Source of the DNA: RPQJ01 sp963777725
GTDB lineage: Bacteria > Pseudomonadota > Gammaproteobacteria > Steroidobacterales > Steroidobacteraceae
NCBI GenBank assembly: GCA_963777725.1
Contig: CAVZRR010000020.1
Location: 434,001-498,000 of the forward strand
Length of the DNA: 64,000 bases
Reading direction: 5' to 3'
Each line of letters opens with the position of its first letter. Within the stretch, counting starts at the first letter, position 1. This document shows, one piece after another, positions 30,308 through 39,804 of the stretch. The notes under the pieces were generated by a model. It made no database searches. It saw nothing but the letters and a program-made list of their open reading frames with translations, and was not told where the DNA came from. The translations under genes and the position numbers were made by a program.

Positions 30308-31069
30308 TCAGAGCCTCAGGCCGCCATCGATGTCGATGCTGCGACCGTTGAAGTAGTCGTTCTCGGCGATGAAGACGGCCGCCTGGGCGATCTCCTCCGG
30401 CAGGCCGAGCCGCTTCAGCGGCACGGGTGCCGTCACCTTCTCGAGCATCTCGGGCGGCATGCCGGCGAGCAGGTCGGTGCGCGTGAAGCCGGGCGCGATC
30501 GAAGCCGCGCGAATGCCGAAGCGCGCGAGCTCGCGGGCCCAGACGACGGCCATCGCGGTGACGCCGGCCTTGGCCGCCGAATAATTGCTCTGGCCCGGGT
30601 TGCCCGCCTTGGAGATGCTCGCGATGTTGATGATCACGCCGCCGTGACCGAGCTTGATCATCCGCTCGGCCGCCTCGCGTCCGCACAGGAAGACTCCGGT
30701 CAGGTTCACGTCGATGACGGCCTGCCACTGGTCGAGCCCCATCTTGCCGACCACGGCTCCGTCCTTGACCTTGACCAGCAGGCCGTCCTTGATGATGCCC
30801 GCGTTGTTGACCATCACGTCGAGCCGGCCGAAGTCGGCGACGGCCTGGTCGAGCGCGGCGATGACCTGGTCTTCCTTGGCGACGTTCGCGGCATAGACGC
30901 GCACGTCGGCGCCGCGCGCGGCGAGCTCGGCCCGGGCGGATTCGAGATCCGACGGCGCCAGGTCGACCAGCGCGATCCGCGCGCCGCGTTCTGCGAATGC
31001 CGTCGCGATCGCCTTGCCGATGCCACGGGCACCCCCGGTGACGGCGACGACTTTGTCCTTGATCTGCAT
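30308..31069 (-). CDS. FabG-like short-chain dehydrogenase/reductase
   Basis: This is a 253-residue SDR with TGGARGIGKAIA, NNAGII, catalytic INIASISKAG and YSAAKAGVTA, and the end FNGRSIDIDGGLRL. It resembles 3-oxoacyl-ACP/acetoacetyl-CoA reductases. It is flanked within about 30 bases by the other SDR and the thiolase in the same orientation. It is probably part of the same acyl-CoA pathway; its cofactor and substrate are not shown by the sequence. Confidence 0.87.
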   Translation of the reverse strand: MQIKDKVVAVTGGARGIGKAIATAFAERGARIALVDLAPSDLESARAELAARGADVRVYAANVAKEDQVIAALDQAVADFGRLDVMVNNAGIIKDGLLVKVKDGAVVGKMGLDQWQAVIDVNLTGVFLCGREAAERMIKLGHGGVIINIASISKAGNPGQSNYSAAKAGVTAMAVVWARELARFGIRAASIAPGFTRTDLLAGMPPEMLEKVTAPVPLKRLGLPEEIAQAAVFIAENDYFNGRSIDIDGGLRL

Positions 31070-31096
31070 GCGGGGGCCTCGTCGGAATGTGGCGGG

Positions 31097-32278
31097 TCAG
31101 TCGGCGATCTCGATCGCGATCGCGGTGGCCTCGCCGCCGCCGATGCACTGCGAGGCGATGCCGCGCTTCAAGCCGCGCTTCCTGAGCGCGTGCACGAGCG
31201 TCGTCACGAGCCGCGCGCCGGTCGCGCCGATCGGGTGGCCGAGCGCGCAGGCGCCGCCGTTGACGTTGACGCGGGCGAGGTCGAGCCCGAGGTCGCGGGC
31301 CGCGGCCATCGTGACGACGGCGAAAGCCTCGTTGATCTCGTAGAGGTCGACCTCGGAGGCCTTCCATCCGGCGCGATCGAGCGTCTTCTGGATCGCGGGC
31401 CCCGGAGCGGTGGTGAACCACTCGGGCGCCTGGGCGTGGCTGGCGTAGGCGACGATGCGCGCGATCGGGCGCAGGCCGCCGGCCGCGGCCGCAGATTCGC
31501 TCGCGACCACGAGCGCGGCGGCGCCGTCGGAGATCGACGAGGAGGAGGCCGCGGTCACCGTGCCGTCCTTGCGGAAGGCGGGCTTCAGCGTCGGGATCTT
31601 GTCGATGTCGAGCGCAAACGGCGTCTCGTCCTGCGCGACGACCTGCTCGCCCTTGCGGGTCTTGAACGTGACGGGAGCGACCTCCGCGATGAAGTCGCCG
31701 TCACGCACCGCGCGCTGCGCGCGCCGCACGGATTCGGCTGCGAACGCGTCCTGCGCCGCGCGCGTGAAGCCGTACTTGTCCGCAGTCGCGTCGGCGAAGC
31801 AACCCATGGCCTGGCCGTCCCACGGGCTCTGCAGGCCGTCGTAGAACATGTGGTCGATCAGCTCGGAGTGACCCATGCGATAGCCGGCGCGCGCCTTGAG
31901 CAGCAGGTAGGGCGCATTGCTCATCGATTCGAGGCCGCCCGCCAGCGAAAGTCGCGCATGGCCGGCCAGGATCTGGTCGGACGCGATCATCAGCGCCTTC
32001 ATGCCCGAGCCGCACATCTTGTTGACCGTCGTCGCCGGGACGGACTGCGCGAGGCCCGCAGCGAGTGCCGCCTGTCGAGCCGGCGCCTGGCCGAGGCCCG
32101 CCGGCAGCACGCAACCGAAGATCACTTCTTCGACCGCGTCGCCGCTCACGCCCGCATCCGCGAGCGCCGCGCGTGCGGCGGCGGCGCCGAGCTGGGGCGC
32201 GCTCACGGCGGACAGCGCTCCCTGGAAACTGCCGATCGGCGTGCGGCGCGCCGAGAGGATCACGATCTTTTCTTGCAT
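31097..32278 (-). CDS. Acetyl-CoA acetyltransferase (thiolase)
   Basis: This is a 393-residue thiolase of the acetoacetyl-CoA type. C89 is in VNKMCGSGMKA, NEAFAVVTMAA near residue 340 carries part of the histidine site, and GGACALGHPIGATGARL and QCIGGGEATA complete the active site. It can cleave acetoacetyl-CoA, the product of the acetoacetyl-CoA synthetase encoded downstream in the same run of minus-strand genes, to two acetyl-CoA. Together they would let the cell use acetoacetate. It is the first structural gene after the TetR regulator in this direction. Confidence 0.92.
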   Translation of the reverse strand: MQEKIVILSARRTPIGSFQGALSAVSAPQLGAAAARAALADAGVSGDAVEEVIFGCVLPAGLGQAPARQAALAAGLAQSVPATTVNKMCGSGMKALMIASDQILAGHARLSLAGGLESMSNAPYLLLKARAGYRMGHSELIDHMFYDGLQSPWDGQAMGCFADATADKYGFTRAAQDAFAAESVRRAQRAVRDGDFIAEVAPVTFKTRKGEQVVAQDETPFALDIDKIPTLKPAFRKDGTVTAASSSSISDGAAALVVASESAAAAGGLRPIARIVAYASHAQAPEWFTTAPGPAIQKTLDRAGWKASEVDLYEINEAFAVVTMAAARDLGLDLARVNVNGGACALGHPIGATGARLVTTLVHALRKRGLKRGIASQCIGGGEATAIAIEIAD

Positions 32279-32383
32279 GGCGGGTGTCTCCGGCGACCTG
32301 TGACCGTAATCGACCGAGTGTAAGCCGGTGGTATTTTGCAGCGCAAGACGAGTGCGGCCGCCCGCGCTGGGCGCCCGTGGCGT

Positions 32384-33079
32384 TCAGGACGTCCGGGCGG
32401 CTCGCGCTGTCGCCGCACGCGTCCGCGGCAGGAAGCCGTGCTCAAACACGGCGACGAATGCGTCGGCGATGTCTGCTGCGGTCATCGGTTCGTCGGGGCG
32501 GTACCAGTGCGCGATCCAGTTGAGGGCTCCCGCGAGCGCGAATGCCGCGATCTTCGCATCGCAGGGCTCGATCGAACCGTCGGTCATGCCGGCCTGCAGC
32601 AGGCCGCGGATTCCCTGGTCGATCTCCGACTTGAGCGTGTTGATCTGGCGCCGCATGGCCGGGCGAAGATCCTGGTCGTGCGCCCGGACCATGCACCAGC
32701 CGTACTCGGAGGCGATGGCCAGCGCGTAGCCGCGAACCACCGCGTTCAGCCGTTCGCGGCCTGAGCCACCGGCACGGTCGGCCGCGCGAAAAGCCTCGCG
32801 GATCGGATGCAGGCCGGCGAGGAAGCACTCGAACAGCAGTTGCTCCTTGTTCTCGACGTAGTAGTACACGGTCGGCTTGGTCACGCCGAGGTCCGCGGCA
32901 ATATCGTCGAGCGAAGTGTGGTGGTAGCCACGCGCGTTGAAAGCGCGGGCCGCGGCCCGGATCACCGCGTCGCGCTTCACGTCGTGGTCGCGTGGCCGGC
33001 GCCGGCGGCCGGACCAGGGCGAGACCTCCGTATCCGGGTCCTCGGTCGGGGCAATGCTGCGACGCGTGGTAGCGGCCAT
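32384..33079 (-). CDS. TetR-family regulator next to icmF
   Basis: This 231-residue TetR protein has a basic N-terminal extension, then the helix-turn-helix (RDAVIRAAARAFNARGYHHT, LGVTKPTVYYYVENKEQLL) and a C-terminal TetR domain for acyl-CoA-type regulators. It is divergent from icmF and lies upstream of the thiolase-SDR-ETFQO run. This suggests a repressor of branched-chain acyl-CoA breakdown. The 132-base intergenic region contains repeated operator-like sites overlapping the icmF promoter. Confidence 0.88.
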   Translation of the reverse strand: MAATTRRSIAPTEDPDTEVSPWSGRRRRPRDHDVKRDAVIRAAARAFNARGYHHTSLDDIAADLGVTKPTVYYYVENKEQLLFECFLAGLHPIREAFRAADRAGGSGRERLNAVVRGYALAIASEYGWCMVRAHDQDLRPAMRRQINTLKSEIDQGIRGLLQAGMTDGSIEPCDAKIAAFALAGALNWIAHWYRPDEPMTAADIADAFVAVFEHGFLPRTRAATARAARTS

Positions 33080-33117
33080 CGTGTTCCTCGCGAGCCCGAA
33101 GTAGACAACGCAACCGG

Positions 33118-33175
33118 TTGACGGGCTTCCGGCCGCTCATCATACTCGTTGGTAAGATCCTACTCAACGGTAGGA
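33118..33175 (+). promoter_or_regulatory. icmF promoter with two operator-like repeats
   Basis: TTGACG at 33118-33123 and CATACT at 33141-33146, 17 bases apart, form a good sigma-70-type promoter for icmF. Two direct repeats of TACTC-nnn-GGTA-(A/G)-GA lie at 33143-33157 and 33161-33175. They are 18 bases apart, so on the same DNA face within two turns. The first overlaps the -10 box and the second the likely transcription start. They are natural candidates for the divergent TetR protein's binding sites; binding is inferred. Confidence 0.6.
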
Positions 33176-33211
33176 ATAGACTGTGCGGCATAGCTGAGCA
33201 GGGGAAGGCGC

Positions 33212-36200
33212 ATGAGCGACGGCAGGACGGTCGGCGGTACGGCGCGGCAGGTTCCGGACGCGCAGCCCGAAGCGGCGCCATTGCGCTTCGTCAGCGCAGC
33301 CTCGCTGTTCGATGGCCACGACGCCGCGATCAACATCATTCGTCGGCTGCTGCAGTCGCACGGGGCCGAAGTCGTGCACCTCGGCCACAACCGCAGCGTC
33401 GCCGACATCGTCCGGGCCGCGATCCAGGAAGACGCCGACGGCATCGCGGTCAGCTCGTACCAGGGCGGCCACAACGAGTACTTCCGCTACATGGTCGACA
33501 TGCTGCGCGAGCGCGGCGCCGGCCACATCCGCATCGTGGTGGGCGGCGGCGGCACGATCGCGCCGCACGAGATCGCGGAGCTCGAGGCGTACGGCGTCGA
33601 GCGGATCTACACGCCCGAGGACGGACGCAAGCTCGGCCTCGACGGCATGATCGAGGACGTGATCCGCCGCGTGCGGCTCGCGACCCGGCCGGCGTTCGAG
33701 TTCGGGCCGATGGGGCCGCGTGACCAGCAGCAGATCGCGCGAGCGATTTCTGCGCTGGAACTCGCCGAGGCACCGACCGCACTGCGCGAGACGTTGCGCA
33801 AGTCGGGCGCCCGCACGCGCGCGCGCGCCGGTGCTCGGCATCACCGGCACCGGGGGGGCGGGCAAGTCGAGCCTCACCGACGAGTTGCTGTTGCGCGTCG
33901 TCCGCAATTTTCCCGATCGCAACGTGGCCGTCGTCGCGATGGACCCGACGCGCCGGCGCAGCGGTGGCGCGCTGCTCGGCGACCGGATCCGGATGAACTC
34001 GCTCGCCGCCGAGCAGGTCTTCATGCGCTCGCTGGCGACTCGCCGCCAGAACCTCGCGACGAGCGCGGTGCTCGCCGACGTGCTCGAGCTGCTGCGCTAT
34101 GCCGGCTTCGACCTGATCGTCGTCGAGACGGCGGGCATCGGCCAGAGCGATTCGGAGATCGTCGACCTCGTCGACGTGCCGCTCTACGTGATGACCAGCG
34201 AATACGGCGCGGCGAGCCAGCTCGAGAAGATCGACATGCTCGATTTCGCCGAGCTGATCGCGCTCAACAAGTTCGAGAAGCGCGGCGCCGAAGACGCGCT
34301 GCGCGACGTCCGCAAGCAGTGGAAGCGCAACCACACTGCGTTCCAGACGCCGGACGCAGACGTGCCGGTGTACCCGACCATTGCGAGTCGCTTCAATGAC
34401 CCGGGTGTCAATCGCCTGTTCGCCGCCGTGTGCCGCAAGCTCGAAGCGAAATCGGGCGAGGGCGGGCGGTCGTGGGCTGTCACCGATCCCGGACCGACCG
34501 AACTCGTCGAGCGTCACGCGCTGATCCCGGCGAGCCGCACGCGTTATCTCGCCGAGATCACGGCCAATGGCCGTCGCGCCCGTGAAGACCTGCAGCATCG
34601 CGCCGAGGCGGCGGGTCGTGCGCACAGTCTCTACGAGGCGCTGCGAACACTCGACGATCCGGCGCTGCCCGCGCCACTGGACCGTTACCGCGACGAGACG
34701 CTGGCGGACGCGTCCGATCCGGCCCGTGCCCGGCTGCGCGCCGCGTACCACGATGCCCTCGATGCGATGGGCACCGAGTCGATCGACCTGCTGCGGCGCT
34801 GGCCGGCGCTGGCGAAATCCGCGACCGATGCGGAGTTCAGCTACGTCGTGCGAGGTCGCGAGATCCGCGGCGAGAACTACTCCGAGACCCTGAGCCACAA
34901 CCGCGTGCCGAAGCTCGCGGTGCCGAAATTGCGGGACTGGGGCGACCTGCTGACGTTCCTGCTCAAGGAACACCTGCCGGGTCACTTCCCGTATACGGCG
35001 GGCGTCTACCCCTACCGGCGCGCGGAGGAGGACCCGACGCGGATGTTCGCAGGGGAGGGTGGACCCGAACGCACCAACCGGCGCTTCCACTATCTTGCGG
35101 CCGGTCATGGCGCGGCGCGCCTGTCGACGGCCTTCGACTCGACGACGCTCTACGGCGAGGACCCGGACGAGCGCCCGGACATCTACGGCCGCATCGGCAA
35201 TTCCGGCGTCTCGATCGCCACGCTCGACGACATGAAGAAGCTCTATTCGGGCTTCGATCTGTGCGCGCCGACGACCTCGGTCTCGATGACGATCAACGGA
35301 CCCGCGCCGATGATCCTGGCGATGTACATGAACACCGCGGTGGACCAGCGTGTCGAGCGGCACCTGCGCGACGCGGGCCGCTGGGCCGAGGCCGAGCAGA
35401 AGATCGCGGCGCTGTACCGCGATCGCGAGCGACCGCGCTACCAGGGCGAGCTGCCGGCGGGACACGATGGCTCGGGACTCGGCCTGCTCGGCGTCACCGG
35501 CGACCAGCTCGTCGATCGGGAGACCTACGAGCGGATCCGGGCCGAAGCGCTGTCGCTGGTGCGCGGCACCGTGCAGGCCGACATCCTCAAGGAGGACCAG
35601 GCGCAGAACACCTGCATCTTCTCGACCGAGTTCGCGCTCCGGATGATGGGCGACGTGCAGCAGTACTTCAATGACTGCAACGTGCGCAATTTCTACTCGG
35701 TGTCGATCTCCGGCTACCACATCGCCGAGGCCGGCGCGAATCCGGTCTCGCAGCTCGCGTTCACGCTCGCCAACGGCTTCACGATCGTCGAGTACTACCT
35801 CGCGCGCGGCATGAAGATCGACGAGTTCGCGCCCAACCTGTCGTTCTTCTTCTCGAACGGCATGGATCCCGAGTATGCGGTGATCGGCCGCGTCGCGCGG
35901 CGCATCTGGGCCCGCGCGATGCGCGACCTCTACGGCGGCGGACCGCGTTCGCAGATGTTGAAGTACCACATCCAGACGTCGGGCCGCAGCCTGCACGCGC
36001 GCGAGATCCAGTTCAACGACATCCGCACGACGCTGCAGGCGCTCTATGCGCTGTTCGACAACTGCAACAGCCTGCACACGAATGCCTACGACGAGGCGAT
36101 CACGACGCCGACCGAGGAATCAGTCCGGCGCGCGGTCGCGATCCAGCTGATCATCAACAAGGAGCTCGGACTCAACCGCACGCAGAACCCGTGGCAGGGC

Positions 36201-36662
36201 TCGTTCGCCATCGACGACCTGACCGACCTCGTCGAGGAAGCCGTCTACCGGGAGTTCGACCGGCTGTCCGAACGCGGCGGCGTGCTCGGCGCGATGGAGA
36301 CGATGTACCAGCGCAGCCGGATCCAGGAGGAGAGCCTCTACTACGAGACGCTGAAGCACGACGGTCGGCTGCCCATCGTCGGCGTCAACACGTTCCTTGG
36401 CGCCGACGACGCCGGTGAGATTGCCAATGCCGAGTTGATCCGTTCCTCGGAGGAGGAAAAGCGCGACCAGGTCGTGGCCGTGCGCGCGTTCCTCGAGCGC
36501 AATGCCGCGCAGCGACCGGAGGCCCTGCGGCGCCTGCAGGCCGCTGCCGCCAGCGGCGGTAACGTGTTTGCCGAGCTGATGGAGAGCGTCAAGGTCGCGT
36601 CGCTCGGCAGCATTTCGCGGGCGCTTTATGACGTCGGTGGGCAGTATCGGCGCAGCATGTGA
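33212..36662 (+). CDS. icmF: Fused isobutyryl-CoA mutase (IcmF), one +1 shift
   Basis: IcmF converts isobutyryl-CoA and n-butyryl-CoA with adenosylcobalamin. Three parts are seen in the IcmF order. First is an N-terminal B12-binding domain (LFDGHDAAINIIRRLLQ, the D-x-H cobalt-ligand motif). Second is a MeaB-like GTPase (VLGITGTGGAGKSSL, VVETAGIGQSD). Third is a large mutase domain (DLCAPTTSVSMTINGPAP, NFYSVSISGYHIAEAGANP). One extra base in the CG-repeat tract near 33820 separates the first domain from the rest; removing it gives one 1149-residue chain with ARARAPVLGITG at the join. The canonical fused form makes two separate genes unlikely. Confidence 0.92.
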
Positions 36663-36679
36663 CTCGCTTGCGCTTCGCG

Positions 36680-37744
36680 TTATTGCGCCTGTCGGCCCGA
36701 GGTTGCGGGGTTCACCGGCCGGGACGCCGTGGATCCGTCCATGGAGGCTCGCGCGCCACGTCCGTGTGGCGCGACGCCCGGCCGATGAACCCCGCAACCT
36801 CGGGCCGGCAGGCAAACGCGCACTGCGCTAAGTGAGTCGCGCTGCGCGGCTGCGCTGCGCGTCTGGAGGATTCGCCGGGTGGGGCGAGCACTCGCCGGGC
36901 CGTCGCGCGACACGACGTCGCGCGCGGAGCCTACAGGGACGTACTTGCGGCGTCCCGGCGAGTGCTCGCCCCACCCGGCGAACCGACGCCGGCGCAGCGC
37001 CGCCAGCGGACGAACAGCAGGCGCGAGGTCGGGCTCGTCGAGCCGCGCGACCATGCGTCGCCGTGCTTCGGCGCGCATCTCGTCCGCGGCGTGAACCGAC
37101 GCCGGCACTGCGATCGGTGCGAGGATCTCGACGCGGATGCGGCCCGGCCGCACGAGCATCGCGCCACCCGGCATCGCACGGCGCGCCCCGAGGATCACGA
37201 CCGGCACGACCGGCATCTCGCCGCGCACTGCGGCGGCGAACGCCCCGACGTGGAACCGCTTGAGTCCCGGCACCGCGTCGAACGTGCCTTCCGGGAAGAA
37301 CACCAGCGCGCGGCCCGACTCGGCGACCCGCAGTACCCGCAGCGCATCCCGCCGCCGGCCGCCCTCGCTGTGGCGGTCGACGAACTCCGAGCCGATGCGC
37401 TTCAGCAGGAAGCCGGCCAGCGGCAGTGAAGCCGCCTCCCGCTTGATCACGAAGGAGAAGCGAGGCGGCAGGACCGCCTTCATGATGATGCCATCGAGGT
37501 AACTGGCATGGTTCGCGACCACGACACAGTTGGTGGGCGGCAGGTTTTCGAGCCCCGTGACCGTGACGCGCAGTCCAAGGACTGGCAGCGCGAGCGTGGC
37601 CAGGCGATGGGTGATGCGCCGCCGCCAGTCGAGCCGGGGCACGACCAGCGCGAGAAGCGTCGCGACCACGAACATCAGGCTGAAGGCGGCCATCGCGCAG
37701 GCTCCGTAGAGAGTCCTGAGCGCGCCAGGCAATACGCGGCGCAT
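36680..37744 (-). CDS. PlsC-type 1-acylglycerol-3-phosphate acyltransferase with repeat-encoded tail
   Basis: The first 250 residues are a typical PlsC enzyme: N-terminal membrane helix (MAAFSLMFVVATLLALVVP), catalytic NHASYLD (H79, D84), substrate motif FFPEGTF and a third motif VVPVVILGARR. It acylates lysophosphatidate in the inner membrane. From about residue 255 to 354 the frame runs through two palindromic repeats (copies 4 and 3), giving an arginine-rich tail without family similarity. PlsC proteins of this type normally end near residue 250. The tail is probably an accident of repeat insertion at the 3' end. Confidence 0.85.
   Translation of the reverse strand: MRRVLPGALRTLYGACAMAAFSLMFVVATLLALVVPRLDWRRRITHRLATLALPVLGLRVTVTGLENLPPTNCVVVANHASYLDGIIMKAVLPPRFSFVIKREAASLPLAGFLLKRIGSEFVDRHSEGGRRRDALRVLRVAESGRALVFFPEGTFDAVPGLKRFHVGAFAAAVRGEMPVVPVVILGARRAMPGGAMLVRPGRIRVEILAPIAVPASVHAADEMRAEARRRMVARLDEPDLAPAVRPLAALRRRRFAGWGEHSPGRRKYVPVGSARDVVSRDGPASARPTRRILQTRSAAAQRDSLSAVRVCLPARGCGVHRPGVAPHGRGARASMDGSTASRPVNPATSGRQAQ
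36687..36813. repeat. Dispersed palindromic repeat, copy 3
   Basis: Arms 36687-36720 and 36780-36813 pair over 34 bases with two mismatches. The core begins GGGACGCCGTGGATCCGTCC, then ATGGAGGCTCGCGCGCC. The inner hairpin and the end GCGACGCCCGG match copy 1 closely. It lies right after icmF and inside the extended 3' end of plsC. Confidence 0.9.
36871..36982. repeat. Dispersed palindromic repeat, copy 4 (inverted)
   Basis: Arms 36871-36899 and 36954-36982 are perfect reverse complements over 29 bases. Read on the minus strand, the core is GGGACGCCGCAAGTACGTCC, then CTGTAGGCTCC and an inner hairpin GCGCGCGAC/GTCGCGCGA. It is the same family as copies 1-3 but inverted relative to copy 3, which lies 57 bases away. 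Both lie within the plsC reading frame. Confidence 0.9.
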
Positions 37745-37903
37745 GGGGGGTCCTTGGGCTCCGGTCGCGCAGTCTGCCGCGCCCGCCGCGTTCTGTGAAC
37801 TGGTTACGGTTATGTTAATGGGGGCAGTGATCTGTGAAGGGTGTCACGACGAACCCGTTTCCGTGGCTCGCATACTCGCCGCCACGAGAGATCCCGAGGT
37901 CAC

Positions 37904-38851
37904 ATGAGCACAGCAGTGAAAAGCAGCGTCCTCGCGCGCGCGCAGCGCGGCGGTGGGAAGGCGCAGGGGCCCGGCCCGATCGACCGCTTCCTGGACGCGG
38001 TCTGGATGGAGCGCGGCCTGTCGCCCAACACGCTGGCTGCCTATCGCGCCGACCTGACGGCGCTCGAGCGCTGGCTGGACCAGCACGAGTCCGATCTCAC
38101 GGCGGCCAAGCGTGGCGACCTGCTGTCGTTCATGGCGTGGCGAGTGCAGGCCGGCGCCCGGCCGCGATCGACCGCCCGCCAGCTGTCCAGTTTCCGTCGC
38201 TTCTACCGCCACCTGGTCCGTGAAGGCGTGCTGCGCGAGGACCCCACGGCCCAGATCGCCATGCCGAAGGTCGGCCGGTCGTTACCGCGGTCGCTCACGG
38301 AGGAGGAAGTCGAGGCCCTGCTGGCCGCTCCTGCCGTGAGCGACCCGCTCGGACATCGCGACCGCACGATGCTCGAGGTGCTGTATGCCACCGGGCTGCG
38401 CGTCTCGGAGCTGGTCAGCCTGAAGCTCTCGTCGGTGAACCTCAACCAGGGCGTGCTGCGCATCGTCGGCAAGGGCGACCGCGAGCGGCTGATCCCGCTC
38501 GGCGAGGAAGCCGTGCAGTGGGTGCAGCAGTTCCTGCAGGGGCCGCGAGTCGAGATCCTGCTCGAGCGCCAGACCGATTACCTGTTCCCGACGCGGCGAG
38601 GCGACCGCATGACGCGCCAGGCGTTCTGGCACATCATCAAGCGCTACGCGCGCAAGGCCGGGGTGCAGAAGGAACTCTCGCCGCACACGCTGCGCCACGC
38701 GTTCGCGACGCACCTGCTGAACCACGGCGCCGACCTGCGCGTCGTGCAGATGCTGCTCGGCCACAGCGACCTCTCGACGACGCAGATCTACACGCACGTC
38801 GCCCGAGAGCGACTGAAAGACCTGCATTCTCAGCATCACCCGCGCGGCTGA
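37904..38851 (+). CDS. xerD: Tyrosine recombinase XerD
   Basis: This is a 315-residue site-specific recombinase that resolves chromosome dimers at dif with XerC. All catalytic residues are present: R166 (TGLRVSEL), K190 (GKGDRERL), H261 and R264 (SPHTLRHAFATH), H287 (LGHSDLSTT) and Y296 (QIYTH). The start ATG at 37904 adds about 20 residues over the usual XerD length; a later start is possible but lacks a clear ribosome site. It is followed by dsbC, a neighbour pair common in gammaproteobacteria. Confidence 0.95.
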   Translation: MSTAVKSSVLARAQRGGGKAQGPGPIDRFLDAVWMERGLSPNTLAAYRADLTALERWLDQHESDLTAAKRGDLLSFMAWRVQAGARPRSTARQLSSFRRFYRHLVREGVLREDPTAQIAMPKVGRSLPRSLTEEEVEALLAAPAVSDPLGHRDRTMLEVLYATGLRVSELVSLKLSSVNLNQGVLRIVGKGDRERLIPLGEEAVQWVQQFLQGPRVEILLERQTDYLFPTRRGDRMTRQAFWHIIKRYARKAGVQKELSPHTLRHAFATHLLNHGADLRVVQMLLGHSDLSTTQIYTHVARERLKDLHSQHHPRG

Positions 38852-38975
38852 CCCTGCTTCCCGGCCGGCGCTGGCGCAGGCGGAGCGGCTCTGCTAGACT
38901 GCCGCGCCCGAAATTTGAACCCTTTGGTGACGCCGCTGTCTCAGTGGGCGTTCACGCCCCTTTATCGCCCTCCGG

Positions 38976-39776
38976 ATGGAACGCATGCGCATCGCAGCCG
39001 TACTCGCCAGCACCTTCGTCACCGCCGCGCTCGGTCTGCTGGCCACGCCGACATTGGCCCAGGACAAGGCGGCCAAGGCCGCCGCCCAGAAGCCCGCTGC
39101 GGTGCCTGCGGACGTTCGTGCGCGGGTCGTCTCCAAGCTGCAAGGCGCCACCGCGGAGGATGTCAGCGCGTCGCCGATCCCGGGCCTGTACGAAGTGACG
39201 ATGGGCGGCCTGATCGCCTATGTGACCGCTGACGGCAAGTACCTGGTCAGCGGCAACGTCTACGATCTCGACACGCAGGCGAACCTCACCGCGACCCGTC
39301 GCAATGCCGCCCGTGCCAAGGCGCTGGCCGCGGCGTCCGAGGACAAGATGATCGTCTTCTCGCCGCCCAACCCGAAGATGACGGTCACGGTGTTCACCGA
39401 CATCGATTGCGGCTTCTGCCGCAAGTTCCACAACCAGATCGCCGAGATGAACAAGGCCGGCGTCCGCGTTCGTTACCTGATGTACCCGCGCACGGGCCCG
39501 GGCACGGAATCCTGGCGCAAGGCCGAGTCGGTGTGGTGCGCCGCCGACCGGCGTGACGCGCTCACGCGCGCGAAGCGCGGCGAGGAGATCAAGAGCAAGA
39601 ACTGCCCCGGGGCGGCGTCGATCCAGACGCAGTACTCGCTCGGCGACGACCTCGGTGTCGAGGGTACGCCGGCGATCTTCACCGAGACGGGTGATTACAT
39701 CGGCGGTTTCATGACGCCGGCGCAGCTCGTCCAGACCGTGCAGGAATCGCAGAAGGCCGCGGCCGCGGTGCGCTGA
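38976..39776 (+). CDS. dsbC: Thiol:disulfide interchange protein DsbC
   Basis: This is a 266-residue periplasmic disulfide isomerase. It has a signal peptide (ending ATPTLAQ), an N-terminal dimerisation domain (ASPIPGLYEVTMGG) and a thioredoxin-fold domain with the active site C145-G-F-C148 (TDIDCGFCRKFH) and cis-proline loop GVEGTPAIF. A second cysteine pair (WCAADR...NCPG) is structural in the family. DsbC rearranges wrong disulfides and is kept reduced by DsbD. A TAGACT at 38895-38900 could be a -10 box. The second ATG, 9 bases downstream, is an alternative start. Confidence 0.95.
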   Translation: MERMRIAAVLASTFVTAALGLLATPTLAQDKAAKAAAQKPAAVPADVRARVVSKLQGATAEDVSASPIPGLYEVTMGGLIAYVTADGKYLVSGNVYDLDTQANLTATRRNAARAKALAAASEDKMIVFSPPNPKMTVTVFTDIDCGFCRKFHNQIAEMNKAGVRVRYLMYPRTGPGTESWRKAESVWCAADRRDALTRAKRGEEIKSKNCPGAASIQTQYSLGDDLGVEGTPAIFTETGDYIGGFMTPAQLVQTVQESQKAAAAVR

Positions 39777-39804
39777 GCGCCGGTCCGCGGCGGCCGTCCG
39801 CGGG

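Noticed and set aside
32279..32383. A further TetR site between the thiolase and tetR genes
   Set aside because: The region has ACCGAGTG and GGTGGTA pieces but no match to the TACTC-nnn-GGTA repeat seen upstream of icmF.
36663..36990. An attachment site or integron next to xerD
   Set aside because: The palindromes belong to a dispersed family found elsewhere in the window, and the recombinase is a housekeeping XerD beside dsbC with no integrase, gene cassettes or tRNA boundary.
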